From: Anaerolineae bacterium
GTDB lineage: Bacteria; Chloroflexota; Anaerolineae; Aggregatilineales; Phototrophicaceae
Assembly: GCA_025454715.1 (NCBI GenBank)
Contig: JALONY010000188.1
Span: 1 to 8,125, forward strand
Direction of reading: 5' to 3'
Length of the DNA stretch: 8,125 nucleotides
The notes under the pieces were generated by a model. The model worked only from the letters and a program-made list of their open reading frames with translations. It searched no databases and was not told the origin of the DNA. The translations under genes and the position numbers were made by a program. Of this stretch, positions 1-6,531 are shown one piece after another. Every line of letters starts with the position of its first letter. Positions within the stretch are counted from its first letter, which is position 1.

Positions 1-841
1 CGAGGTGCGACAAGGCGAGATTTTCGCCATGCTCGGGCCCAACGGCGCGGGCAAATCGACCACCATGCGGATGATTTTGGACATCATCAAGCCCGACGCA
101 GGCAGCATCCGCGTGCTGGGCGGGCAGATGACCGACGCGATTAAAGACCGCATCGGCTACCTGCCCGAGGAGCGCGGCTTGTATCGCAACGTCAAGCTGG
201 GCGAGATGATGAGCTACCTCGGGCAGCTCAAGGGCATGACGCGCCACGACGCCAACGCCCGCGCCAACGAATTGCTGAAATACCTCGAATTGGACGCGCA
301 CGCCAAGAAAAAGGTCGGCGAATTGTCCAAGGGGATGCAGCAAAAAATTCAGTTCGCCGTGACGGTCATGCACCGCCCGCAGCTCATCATCGTCGATGAG
401 CCGTTCAGCGGCCTCGATCCGGTCAACACCCGCATCTTGATGGATTTGTTGCTGGGCTTGCGCAAGGACGGCACGACCATCGTGATGAGCACCCACCAGA
501 TGTTTCAGGTCGAGGAGTTGTGCGAGCGCCTGCTGATGATTAACCGTGGGCGGGTGGCCTTGTACGGCGCGGTCGATGAGGTGCGCCGCCGCTACGCGGT
601 GCAGGCGGTCGAGGTCGAAGGCTCGGGCGACTGGGGCAAGGTGCCCGGGGTGGCGCGGGTGCAGGCCAGCGAAAACGGGCGCATCGCCACCCTGTTCCTG
701 AAGGACGGCGTGACCTCCAACACCCTGCTCTCGGCCATGGCGCAAACGTCCGGCATCGAGGTGCACAAGTTCGCGCTGGCCGTGCCGCGCCTCAACGACA
801 TCTTCATCCGCGTGGTCGAGGACGGGGGGGCGGCGTCATGA
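1..841 (+). CDS. ABC transporter ATP-binding subunit, NatA-like (5' end outside window)
   Basis: This is the nucleotide-binding subunit of an ABC-2 type exporter; it hydrolyses ATP on the cytoplasmic side to drive the two permeases encoded next. The reading frame is already open at the left edge (first full codon at 2), so the true start and the N-terminal strand are missing. Counting from the GTG at 5, I see Walker A GPNGAGKST (11-19), a Q-loop region written GYLPEERGLY (51-60) as in NatA-type ATPases, the signature LSKGMQQK (107-114), Walker B LIIVDEP (127-133) with the D-loop SGLD, and the switch histidine in STH (164). The tail from about 195 to 275, ending in LNDIFIRVVE, resembles the C-terminal extension (DUF4162 type) of this subfamily. 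The stop overlaps the next gene's ATG as ATGA, which suggests coupled translation. The family includes Na+ and drug exporters, and the substrate cannot be told from the sequence. Confidence 0.95.
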   Translation, partial: EVRQGEIFAMLGPNGAGKSTTMRMILDIIKPDAGSIRVLGGQMTDAIKDRIGYLPEERGLYRNVKLGEMMSYLGQLKGMTRHDANARANELLKYLELDAHAKKKVGELSKGMQQKIQFAVTVMHRPQLIIVDEPFSGLDPVNTRILMDLLLGLRKDGTTIVMSTHQMFQVEELCERLLMINRGRVALYGAVDEVRRRYAVQAVEVEGSGDWGKVPGVARVQASENGRIATLFLKDGVTSNTLLSAMAQTSGIEVHKFALAVPRLNDIFIRVVEDGGAAS

Positions 842-2103
842 ACCTCGCCAAGCTTCTGCTGATTGCCCGCCACGAGTTCTGGAGCAACCTGCGCCGCCCG
901 TCGTTCTTGTTCGCGGTGTTCGGCACGCCCCTCATTGTCGCCCTCAGCATCGGGCTGGGCTTCTCGTCCGGCAGTGGTGCCAGCGACCTCGGCGATTACA
1001 GGCCGGTCGGGGTGATTGACCAAAGCACCGAGCGGGTGTTCGCCAACCAAGCCCAGCCCGAAGCCTACCCCGATTTGTTCGTGTGGGCGGAGGACGAGGC
1101 CACCGCCCGCCAGCAGGTGGTCGATGGTGCGTTGGCCGCCTACCTGATCATCCCGCCCGATTACGTCGAGACCGGCGACGTGACGCTGTACAGCTTGCAG
1201 GCCGCGCCCGATGACATGTTCCGCGCCGTCAACGCGCTGGCGCTGGCCAACCTCAACACGTTGGTCGAGCTGCCCTTCCCGACCGAGCGGATTGAGCAAC
1301 GCCCCGAACTCAACGTGACGGTCTTGGACGGCAACCGCACCTTCGACGGCGAAAGCGTGTTCTTCTTCACCATGCTGCCGTTGGTGTTCGGGTTCTTGCT
1401 GGTCTTGGCCTCGATGACCACCAGCTCCTTCTTGATGAACGGCCTGAGCGCCGAAAAATCGAGCCGCATCATGGAGGTGCTCATCACCAGCGTGCGCCCG
1501 ATGGAATTGCTGGGCGGCAAGGTGCTGGGCATGGGCGTGCTGGGCTTGTTGCAGGTGGTGGTGTTCTTGGTGGCCGGGTATGTCGGGGTGGCGGTGGCGC
1601 AACAGCAAAACGCGCTGCCGGGCTTGGTCATCCCGCCCGATATGGCCGTGCTGGCCATCGTGTATTACGTCCTGAGCTATTTCTTCATCGGGGCGGGCTT
1701 GGCGGCCATCGGAGCCGTCACCAACTCGGAGATGGAAGGCCGCCAATTCTCGGCCTTGTTCATCCTGCCGGTCATGTTGCCCTACCTCGCCATCTTCACC
1801 TTCCTGCTCGACCCCAACGGCACCGTGCCGACCCTGTTCACGCTCATCCCGTTCACCGCGCCGATGGCGGTCTTGATGCGCGTCGGCCTGACGACCGTGC
1901 CCGCGTGGCAGTTGGGCGTCAGCATCGGCGGCCTAATCCTCGTTGACCTGCTGGTGTTGTGGGCGGCGGCGCGCTTGTTCCGCTGGGGCGTGCTGTCGTA
2001 TGGCAAGGTGCCGGGCTGGCGCGGCTTGTGGAAGATTATCCGTGGGCGGGGCGACGCCGTGAACGTGACCCCTGCGCCCGCTGCAACCAAAGAGGTGGCC
2101 TAA
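838..2103 (+). CDS. ABC-2 type transporter permease, NatB-like (first of two paralogues)
   Basis: Membrane subunit of the exporter, 421 residues. The layout is that of NatB/ABC-2 permeases: a cytoplasmic N-terminus with RRPSFLF before TM1 (about 21-42), a large extracytoplasmic domain (about 45-170) containing GVIDQS and AYLIIPPDY, then five hydrophobic segments near 174-197, 228-254, 270-295, 303-324 and 358-383. The conserved cytoplasmic coupling stretch between TM2 and TM3 reads EKSSRIMEVLITSVRP (206-221), the usual ABC-2 signature. The ATG at 838 overlaps the ATPase stop by 4 nt; a run of seven G just upstream may serve as a weak ribosome site. The tail after TM6 is basic and then Ala/Pro-rich. 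It is clearly homologous to the next gene, so the transporter is probably a heterodimer of the two permeases. Substrate unknown. Confidence 0.93.
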   Translation: MNLAKLLLIARHEFWSNLRRPSFLFAVFGTPLIVALSIGLGFSSGSGASDLGDYRPVGVIDQSTERVFANQAQPEAYPDLFVWAEDEATARQQVVDGALAAYLIIPPDYVETGDVTLYSLQAAPDDMFRAVNALALANLNTLVELPFPTERIEQRPELNVTVLDGNRTFDGESVFFFTMLPLVFGFLLVLASMTTSSFLMNGLSAEKSSRIMEVLITSVRPMELLGGKVLGMGVLGLLQVVVFLVAGYVGVAVAQQQNALPGLVIPPDMAVLAIVYYVLSYFFIGAGLAAIGAVTNSEMEGRQFSALFILPVMLPYLAIFTFLLDPNGTVPTLFTLIPFTAPMAVLMRVGLTTVPAWQLGVSIGGLILVDLLVLWAAARLFRWGVLSYGKVPGWRGLWKIIRGRGDAVNVTPAPAATKEVA

Positions 2104-3368
2104 TGGGCAATTTGTGGCGCGTGTTCAGTTACGAAGTCAGCCGCATCATCCGGCGGCGCAGCTTCTTGTTCGTGACGTTCGGCCTGCCGTTGGTGCTGGC
2201 GCTGGCGTCGAATGTGTGGCAATCGCTCACCCCCACCCCCGAAGAGATGATGACCCAGACCGCCGAGGTCATCGACCGTTTCGACGGCTTGCAAGAGGCC
2301 GGTTTCGTCGATGAGAGCGGGTTGTTCGGGGTGGTGCCGGAGGGCGCACCGTTGACGCGCTTCCCCGACGAGGCCAGCGCCCGCGCCGCCCTCGAGGCGG
2401 GCGACATCGAGGCCTATTACCTCATCCCAGCCGACTACGCCGAAACTGGCGAGGCGCGCCAAATCTTGCCGACCATGACCCTCGACAACGTCAGCCGCGA
2501 GCCGCTCTCGGTGCTGACGCTGGCCGCCCTCGAGTCGGCCTTGCCCGAAAACCTGCGCGCCCGTTTCGAAGACCCGTCCAACCTCGAGCAGGTCGATTTG
2601 GCCAGCATCCTGACCCCGCCGACCGGCGAGGACGCCGACGCCCCCGCCGAGCTCAACCGTGACGCCGATTACCTGCTGATGTTCATCTTCACCCTGCTGT
2701 TTCTGATGATCGTGTTCACCGGCAGTGGCTACATGATGCAGAGCGTCATCGAGGAGAAGGAAAACAAGCTGGTCGAAATCTTGATTACCAGCGTGCGCGC
2801 CGAGCAACTGCTGACCGGCAAGGTGTTGGCGCAGGGCATCATGTCGCTGTTTCAGGTCGGGGTGTGGTTTGGCCTGAGCGCGCTCCTGCTCAGCTTTCAG
2901 GGCGATTTCTTGCGCCAAGCCATCCCGTTCTTGGCCGCGGTCAGCATCCCGACCGAGTCGTTTGGGGTGATGGCGGCCTACCTACTGCTGGGCTTCTTCA
3001 TGTTCGCGGCGGCCTTCGGCGCGGTCGGGGCGTTGTCCAACTCGTCGCAAGAGGGGTCGCAATACACCTCGCTGTTCGTGCTGCCCGCCATGATCCCGTA
3101 TTTCATGATTGGGCAACTGGTGGCCGACCCGAATGGCCCGCTGGCCGTCGGCCTGAGCTTGTTCCCGCTGACCGCGCCCATCACCATGATTGCGCGCTCG
3201 ACGATGGTGGCGGTACCGCCGTTGGAGGTGGTGCTTAGCCTCGCGTTGATGTTCGGCGCGGTGATTGGGGCGTTTTGGCTGGCGGGGCGGCTGTTCCGCG
3301 CCCAGCTCATGATGAGCGGCAAGACCCCCGGGCCCCGCGCCATCCTGCGCGCCATCCGCGAGGGGTAA
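2103..3368 (+). CDS. ABC-2 type transporter permease, NatB-like (second paralogue)
   Basis: Second membrane subunit, also 421 residues. I chose the ATG at 2103 over an upstream in-frame start at 1959. It gives the family N-terminus MGNLWRVFSYEVSRIIRRRS, it sits in a TAATG overlap with the previous stop, and AGAGGTGG (2091-2098) lies just before it; the longer version would add 48 residues read from inside the upstream permease. Hydrophobic segments fall near 21-40, 189-213, 240-264, 285-310, 320-342 and 373-397. The extracytoplasmic domain between TM1 and TM2 contains AYYLIPADYAETGE (104-117), matching AYLIIPPDYVETGD of its neighbour, and the coupling stretch is EEKENKLVEILITSVR (217-232). 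The extracytoplasmic domains are more diverged than the membrane half. It is the last gene of the operon and is followed by a hairpin terminator. Substrate unknown. Confidence 0.93.
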   Translation: MGNLWRVFSYEVSRIIRRRSFLFVTFGLPLVLALASNVWQSLTPTPEEMMTQTAEVIDRFDGLQEAGFVDESGLFGVVPEGAPLTRFPDEASARAALEAGDIEAYYLIPADYAETGEARQILPTMTLDNVSREPLSVLTLAALESALPENLRARFEDPSNLEQVDLASILTPPTGEDADAPAELNRDADYLLMFIFTLLFLMIVFTGSGYMMQSVIEEKENKLVEILITSVRAEQLLTGKVLAQGIMSLFQVGVWFGLSALLLSFQGDFLRQAIPFLAAVSIPTESFGVMAAYLLLGFFMFAAAFGAVGALSNSSQEGSQYTSLFVLPAMIPYFMIGQLVADPNGPLAVGLSLFPLTAPITMIARSTMVAVPPLEVVLSLALMFGAVIGAFWLAGRLFRAQLMMSGKTPGPRAILRAIREG

Positions 3369-3400
3369 AGCGCACATACGGCGAACCCCACAGATAGAAA

Positions 3401-3433
3401 AACCCGCCCTCACCGAAACAGTGAGGGCGGGTT
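3401..3433. terminator. Bidirectional intrinsic terminator between convergent genes
   Basis: A perfect 13-bp GC-rich stem (3401-3413 with 3421-3433) closes a 7-nt loop. Read on the minus strand the stem is followed at once by a T tract (GGGTTTTTC), so it is a strong terminator for the methyltransferase transcript, whose stop is 35 nt away. On the plus strand the tail is the poorer TTCGTTTGG, but the stem lies 32 nt after the second permease stop and probably ends that operon too. Confidence 0.88.
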
Positions 3434-3468
3434 CGTTTGGGCGGTGGGGCAAGCAGCGCGAGCCGCCG

Positions 3469-4029
3469 TTACGGCTTGATGGCCACGAATTGCGAGAACG
3501 CGCCCGCCTCGGTATCGCGCAGCACGCGCCACTTGCCGAAGGCCGCCGCCAGCTCCCCCGTCCGCACACAATAATCGGATGGGAAGTCGGGGCGGGTCTC
3601 GAGGATGCTCAGGTTAAACGTCTCGTAAATCACGCGCCCACCGGCTTTGACGCAGGCCGCGAGGCGCGGCAACACCGCCCGATTGAAAAACCGAAACACG
3701 CACACGAGGTCATAGCTGTCGGGCATCAAAGGCGCGTCGTCGAGGTCGATGCACAGCAGGTTGACCGTCCGCACCCCACGCACCCCCATCTCGGCGCTGG
3801 CGCGGTCGAGCGCCACGCGGCTGATGTCGAGGATATCGACCGTATAGCCTTGCTCGGCCAGCCATAACCCGTTTTGCCCGACCCCACCCGCGAGGTCGAG
3901 CGCCCGCGGGCGGGTGTTGAGCGGGATGGCGGGGGTGTAGTCCAGCAACAGCAAATCGGGGCGGGGGTAGTCCTCCCCCGCCCGACTGCGATAGCGCGTG
4001 TTCCACTTGGCGCGGTCTTGAGCCGACAC
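3469..4029 (-). CDS. Class I SAM-dependent methyltransferase, TehB-like
   Basis: A small (186 residues) soluble Rossmann-fold methyltransferase. The N-terminus has KWNTRY (8-13), an entry motif common in the TehB-like group. Motif I, which binds S-adenosylmethionine, is ALDLAGGVGQNG (43-54). The acidic residue after strand 2 is in VDILDIS (64-70), and a later hydrophobic strand YDLVCVFRFFNR (106-117) stands at the position of motif IV. AGGRVIYETFN (129-139) is the post-motif strand. The length fits a minimal methyltransferase without an extra substrate domain, so the acceptor cannot be predicted; a link to tellurite or thiol methylation is only a family-name association. The start is GTG at 4029, 11 nt after the SH3 gene stop, with no clear Shine-Dalgarno. 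It is therefore probably translated from the same mRNA by coupling or reinitiation. The transcript ends at the hairpin at 3401-3433. Confidence 0.9.
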   Translation of the reverse strand: MSAQDRAKWNTRYRSRAGEDYPRPDLLLLDYTPAIPLNTRPRALDLAGGVGQNGLWLAEQGYTVDILDISRVALDRASAEMGVRGVRTVNLLCIDLDDAPLMPDSYDLVCVFRFFNRAVLPRLAACVKAGGRVIYETFNLSILETRPDFPSDYCVRTGELAAAFGKWRVLRDTEAGAFSQFVAIKP

Positions 4030-4040
4030 GGTGGGCGGCT

Positions 4041-4550
4041 TTAGCGCACTGGCACGGCGTTTAGGTCGCCTTGTGTCAGCTCGGTATAGGGCGAGTAGAC
4101 CCAGCCGACCGTGCCCTTCCAGACCACCTGATACCAGAAGCCGTCACCGGTGCGCCCGACGACCGGCAAGAATGCGCCCCACGTCACGCGGCCAATCTGG
4201 TTGCCCGCCACGCTGGGCACATCGCGCAGCACCAGCGTCGCACGCGACTGCGCCACCACGCCGGTATCGACCACGCCCGCAGGCACGCCCAGCGTCCCGA
4301 ACGGGCTGGTGACGGGCGCGTTGAACTCGTTGCCGTTGACGAACAGGTAATAACCATACGCCCAGCCCTGATAGCCGCCCAATTGCAGCAAGAACCAGCG
4401 CGCATCGGCGTCACGCCCCAGCACCGCGTAGGTTTCGCCGCGCAAGATGCGCCCCAAGCGGTTGCCACCGGTCGAGGGCGCGTCGCGCACGTTCAAGACC
4501 GAGGCGCGGATGACCGTGGCGGTCAGGGCACCGGCGGGGATGAACGGCAA
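4041..4550 (-). CDS. SH3-domain part of a secreted PA14-SH3 protein (C-terminal piece, out of frame with its N-terminus)
   Basis: This frame encodes two bacterial SH3-type repeats. The first covers about residues 12-75, with the hallmark LNVRDAPSTGGNRLGRI and a W-rich end GWAYGYYL. The second covers about 100-158, with LVLRDVPSVAGNQIGRV and GWVYSPY. Such repeats usually bind cell-wall or surface polymers in exported proteins. The only available start is a TTG at 4550 with no ribosome site at proper distance, and there is no signal peptide of its own. Sequence immediately upstream in the other frame supplies signal peptide and PA14 domain. I therefore read this as the C-terminal portion of one gene broken by a frameshift at the G run 4551-4555, not as an independent gene. 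One extra base in that run would fuse the two pieces into a protein of about 285 residues. Confidence 0.75.
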   Translation of the reverse strand: MPFIPAGALTATVIRASVLNVRDAPSTGGNRLGRILRGETYAVLGRDADARWFLLQLGGYQGWAYGYYLFVNGNEFNAPVTSPFGTLGVPAGVVDTGVVAQSRATLVLRDVPSVAGNQIGRVTWGAFLPVVGRTGDGFWYQVVWKGTVGWVYSPYTELTQGDLNAVPVR

Positions 4551-4897
4551 GGGGGTGCGACGTTGTTGACCTCGATTTGCACGTCGTCCTCGGCCACCAC
4601 CGTAAACTGGTAGGTGCCGCCGATGCTGATGGGTTGGGTGCCACTCCAGCGGATGGAAAAATTGTCGGCGGGCAGGGTGGTCACGCCGTCGCTGGGCGAG
4701 GCCGCGCCATAGGTGAACTGGATGGCGTTATCGATGCGCGTGAACGAGGCAGGCGCGGTGAAGTTGGCATTGGCGAAATATTCGGCCTGCCAGTTGCTGC
4801 CGGTCAGGGTGCCCTGTGCGGCGGTGCCTTGTGTGGCGCTGAACCCGACCCCCGCCAAGAGCGCGAGCACTAACCCGTAAAATGCGAGCCGTCTCAT
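4523..4897 (-). CDS. Signal peptide and partial PA14 domain of a secreted PA14-SH3 protein (N-terminal piece, frameshifted)
   Basis: The ATG at 4897 has a purine-rich ribosome site AGGGGG (4906-4911 on this strand) and a TATAAT box further upstream, so expression starts here. Residues 1-27 form a Sec signal peptide: MRR, a hydrophobic core, then a GTAAQ cleavage zone. Residues 36-113 are the first part of a PA14 (sugar-binding beta-barrel) domain: WQAEYF at 36-41, PADNFSIRW (76-84), then GTYQFTVVAEDDVQIEVNN, the place of the usual DDG-V-L-VNG loop. After residue 115 the frame leaves the fold, reads a short Pro/Ser tail and stops. The matching SH3 repeats continue in the next frame. Even with the frame repaired, about the last third to half of a normal PA14 domain is missing, which points to an internal deletion or a degenerate domain. 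Probably an exported surface protein if functional at all. Confidence 0.75.
   Translation of the reverse strand: MRRLAFYGLVLALLAGVGFSATQGTAAQGTLTGSNWQAEYFANANFTAPASFTRIDNAIQFTYGAASPSDGVTTLPADNFSIRWSGTQPISIGGTYQFTVVAEDDVQIEVNNVAPPCRSSPPVP
4551..4555 (-). other. Frame-break point in the PA14-SH3 gene
   Basis: On the coding strand the sequence runs GTC GCA CCC CCT TGC in the PA14 frame, while the SH3 frame needs CCC TTG. The shift lies in a run of five C. A run of six would read through in frame. The cause could be a homopolymer error in the assembly, a true inactivating indel, or phase-type length variation. Confidence 0.6.
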
Positions 4898-4945
4898 CGA
4901 ACCGACCCCCTCTCAAACTGCGTTGGAAAAAACGATGACGACCCC

Positions 4946-4951
4946 ATTATA
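4946..4951 (-). promoter_or_regulatory. Promoter -10 box for the PA14-SH3 / methyltransferase unit
   Basis: The minus strand reads GGCGGTATAATGG, a perfect TATAAT about 50 nt before the ATG at 4897, which gives a leader of roughly 40 nt. The -35 is unclear: at 17-nt spacing the sequence is CTGCGC, while a good TTGACG (4963-4968) is only 11 nt away, which is too close for a standard sigma-70 promoter. Confidence 0.6.
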
Positions 4952-4995
4952 CCGCCAAGCTGCGTCAAGCGCAGGTTAAGTGCAGCGCAAACCTG

Positions 4996-5024
4996 TTGCA
5001 GGTGGGGAATCGGCGGTGTATAAT
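4996..5024 (+). promoter_or_regulatory. Promoter for the S1 gene
   Basis: TTGCAG (4996-5001), a 17-nt spacer and a perfect TATAAT (5019-5024) form a sigma-70-type promoter. The expected start of transcription is near 5031, leaving a leader of about 135 nt before the S1 ATG. It is back to back with the minus-strand promoter at 4946-4951, so the two units are divergently transcribed from a compact region. Confidence 0.65.
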
Positions 5025-5037
5025 TTGCCCCGTGTGA

Positions 5038-5061
5038 CCGCTCAGACGGGCGGCATTTTTT
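5038..5061 (+). promoter_or_regulatory. Terminator-like hairpin near the 5' end of the S1 leader (possible attenuator)
   Basis: CCGCTC (5038-5043) pairs with GGGCGG (5048-5053) across a 4-nt loop AGAC, with one G-U pair. CA and six T (5056-5061) follow directly, as in an intrinsic terminator. It starts only some 7 nt after the predicted transcription start and no plus-strand gene ends upstream. It is therefore more likely an attenuator or a 5' stabilising stem than the terminator of another gene. The stem is short, so strength is uncertain. Confidence 0.4.
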
Positions 5062-5074
5062 CGAGGCCATCAGT

Positions 5075-5107
5075 TCGGGCATGTACCATCATGCCCGACG
5101 TGTCGGG
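5075..5107 (+). promoter_or_regulatory. Mutually exclusive hairpins in the S1 leader
   Basis: A perfect 9-bp stem pairs TCGGGCATG (5075-5083) with CATGCCCGA (5090-5098) around a 6-nt loop. The 3' arm can instead pair downstream: CCCGA (5094-5098) with TCGGG (5103-5107) across a 4-nt loop. Both cannot form together, which is the geometry of a switching leader. Together with the hairpin at 5038-5061 this suggests RNA-level control of the S1 gene. I do not recognise a named riboswitch or r-protein leader class here. Confidence 0.4.
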
Positions 5108-5166
5108 GTCTTCCGGGCGGGGTGTTTGCGCGGCGGGACTGACGCTAGTACATACAGGGAACGAGC

Positions 5167-6360
5167 ATGACTGATCACAGCAATGAGCCGTTGGACGAAA
5201 CTTCCGTGCCGAGCACCGAAGAGGTCGTGACCGAAGCCGCGCCGTCGGCTGCCGACGCCGAACGCCCCGCCCCCCGCTTCAAACGCGGCGAAATCGTCAA
5301 AGGGCAAATCGCCAGCAAGACGCCCTTGGCCATCACGGTCGATTTAGGGGAGGGTCTGATTGGCGAAATCATGAGCCGTGAACTGGAGCGCATGACCCAC
5401 GGCCAGCTCGACGAGCTGAAAGAAGGCGCCGAGACGATGGTGTTCGTGGTCAACCCGCGCACCAACGAAGGCAAGGTGTTGCTGTCGCTCACCCGCGCCT
5501 CCGAGGAGATGGACTGGCGCATGGCCGAGGAATATCGCGGCGAGCAGCGCGTGTTCGAGGGCGCGGTGGCCGGGTTCAACAAGGGCGGCCTCATCGTGCG
5601 CTTCGGGCGGTTGCGCGGGTTCGTCCCGCTCAGCCAGATGAGCGACGAGCGCCGCCGTGAGCTACAAACCGCCACCCCCCAGCAATATGACGGCATGGTC
5701 AACCAAAACATCGCCGTGAAGGTGATGGAGGTCAACAAAGACCAAAACCGCCTGATTTTGTCCGAGCGCATGGCCAACCGCGAAAGCCGCGAGCGCCGCA
5801 AGAACGAGCTGGTCTCGCGCCTCGGCGTCGGGCAGGTCGTGACTGGGCGCGTGGTCAGCCTCGAGGACTTCGGCGCGTTCGTCGATGTCGGCGGGGCCGA
5901 GGGCTTGGTGCACCTGACCGAGTTGTCGTGGAAGCACGTCACCCACCCGCGGGAATTGCTGAAGGTCGGGCAAGAGGTGCGCGTCGAGGTGATTTCGGTT
6001 GACCCCGACCGCAAGCGCATCGGCTTGTCGATTAAGCGCACCGAAATCGACCCGTGGGACGAGGTGGCCAGCGCTTACGTGCAAGGCCAGCTCGTGCGCG
6101 CCCGCATCACCAAGCTGACCAAGTTCGGCGCGTTCGCCCGCTTGGTCAACAACAACGAGATCGAGGGCTTGGTGCACATCAGCGAGCTGAGCGACCAGCG
6201 CGTCAACCACCCCAAAGAGGTGGTGAACGAGGGCGACACCATGACCCTGCGCGTGATTAAGGTCGATGTGCGTAGCCGCCGCCTCGGGCTGAGCCTGAAG
6301 CGCGTCAACAGCGCCGAGTACCTCGACGTTGACCTGAACATGAAGCGCGAAGACGAATAA
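5167..6360 (+). CDS. rpsA: S1 RNA-binding domain protein, ribosomal protein S1-like
   Basis: A 397-residue protein that binds single-stranded RNA; family members help the 30S subunit bind and unfold mRNA. After an acidic, low-complexity N-terminal tail (1-36) there are four S1 (OB-fold) repeats: about 40-110 (GEIVKGQI... LLSLTRA), 127-202 (ending RLILSER), 221-291 (VVTGRVVSLEDFGAFVDVGG ... IGLSIKR) and 306-379 (ARITKLTKFGAFARL ... LGLSLKR). Repeats 3 and 4 are closest to the consensus, with GAF and EGLVH motifs; 1 and 2 are diverged, like the ribosome-docking repeats of S1. Four repeats is shorter than the six of E. coli S1 but common for S1 homologues in other phyla. The ATG at 5167 is fixed by an in-frame TAG at 5146 and by AGGGA (5156-5160) 6 nt before it. 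It has its own promoter and a long structured leader. The terminator at 6385-6413 separates it from clpC. A general RNA-binding role distinct from true S1 remains possible. Confidence 0.9.
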   Translation: MTDHSNEPLDETSVPSTEEVVTEAAPSAADAERPAPRFKRGEIVKGQIASKTPLAITVDLGEGLIGEIMSRELERMTHGQLDELKEGAETMVFVVNPRTNEGKVLLSLTRASEEMDWRMAEEYRGEQRVFEGAVAGFNKGGLIVRFGRLRGFVPLSQMSDERRRELQTATPQQYDGMVNQNIAVKVMEVNKDQNRLILSERMANRESRERRKNELVSRLGVGQVVTGRVVSLEDFGAFVDVGGAEGLVHLTELSWKHVTHPRELLKVGQEVRVEVISVDPDRKRIGLSIKRTEIDPWDEVASAYVQGQLVRARITKLTKFGAFARLVNNNEIEGLVHISELSDQRVNHPKEVVNEGDTMTLRVIKVDVRSRRLGLSLKRVNSAEYLDVDLNMKREDE

Positions 6361-6384
6361 CCGCGCCCATCCCCGCCACCACCC

Positions 6385-6413
6385 AAACGCCCCACGGTAT
6401 CGTGGGGCGTTTT
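6385..6413 (+). terminator. Intrinsic terminator after the S1 gene
   Basis: A perfect 12-bp stem (6385-6396 with 6401-6412) with a GTAT tetraloop and a GC-rich core CGCCCCACG ends in TTTT (6410-6413). It lies 24 nt after the S1 stop codon. The A tract on the 5' side is short, so activity on the opposite strand should be weak. Confidence 0.92.
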
Positions 6414-6531
6414 CCATTCCCCTTCCATCGGCAACACCCCATCCTTGGGGGTTTATCGCCCGCCGCTCATCCTGCCCGCGCCACGGCAAACTCTAAGGCG
6501 CTTCTGACAACCATTGTGGGTTAGGATGCGG

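Noticed and set aside
592..1746. 384-codon open frame on the minus strand antisense to the ATPase and first permease
   Set aside because: Rich in His, Gln, Gly and Arg with no domain features; it is the antisense shadow of GC-rich coding sequence that has clear ABC motifs on the plus strand.
1959..2102. N-terminal extension of the second permease from the start at 1959
   Set aside because: The added residues come from inside the first permease gene and do not look like permease sequence; the TAATG overlap and ribosome site support 2103.
2100..2918. 272-codon open frame on the minus strand across the second permease
   Set aside because: Same low-quality composition and full overlap with a well-supported membrane protein gene.
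3461..3476. Small inverted repeat AGCCG/CGGCT at the end of the methyltransferase gene
   Set aside because: Five base pairs overlapping the stop codon, without a T tract; expected by chance in GC-rich DNA.
4536..4560. Programmed -1 ribosomal frameshift joining the PA14 and SH3 parts
   Set aside because: The frame needed is -1, but the codons GCA CCC CCT do not form a proper X-XXY-YYZ slippery heptamer and no stimulatory element is evident; an indel is simpler.
6433..6454. Second terminator hairpin (CCCC ATCCTT GGGG followed by GTTTATC)
   Set aside because: Core stem is only 4 bp, extended only by allowing a bulge, and the T tract is three bases; at best a weak backup to the strong terminator just upstream.
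5662..6489. 275-codon open frame on the minus strand across the S1 gene and its terminator
   Set aside because: Runs antisense to conserved S1 repeats and through the terminator; no ribosome site or recognisable motif.
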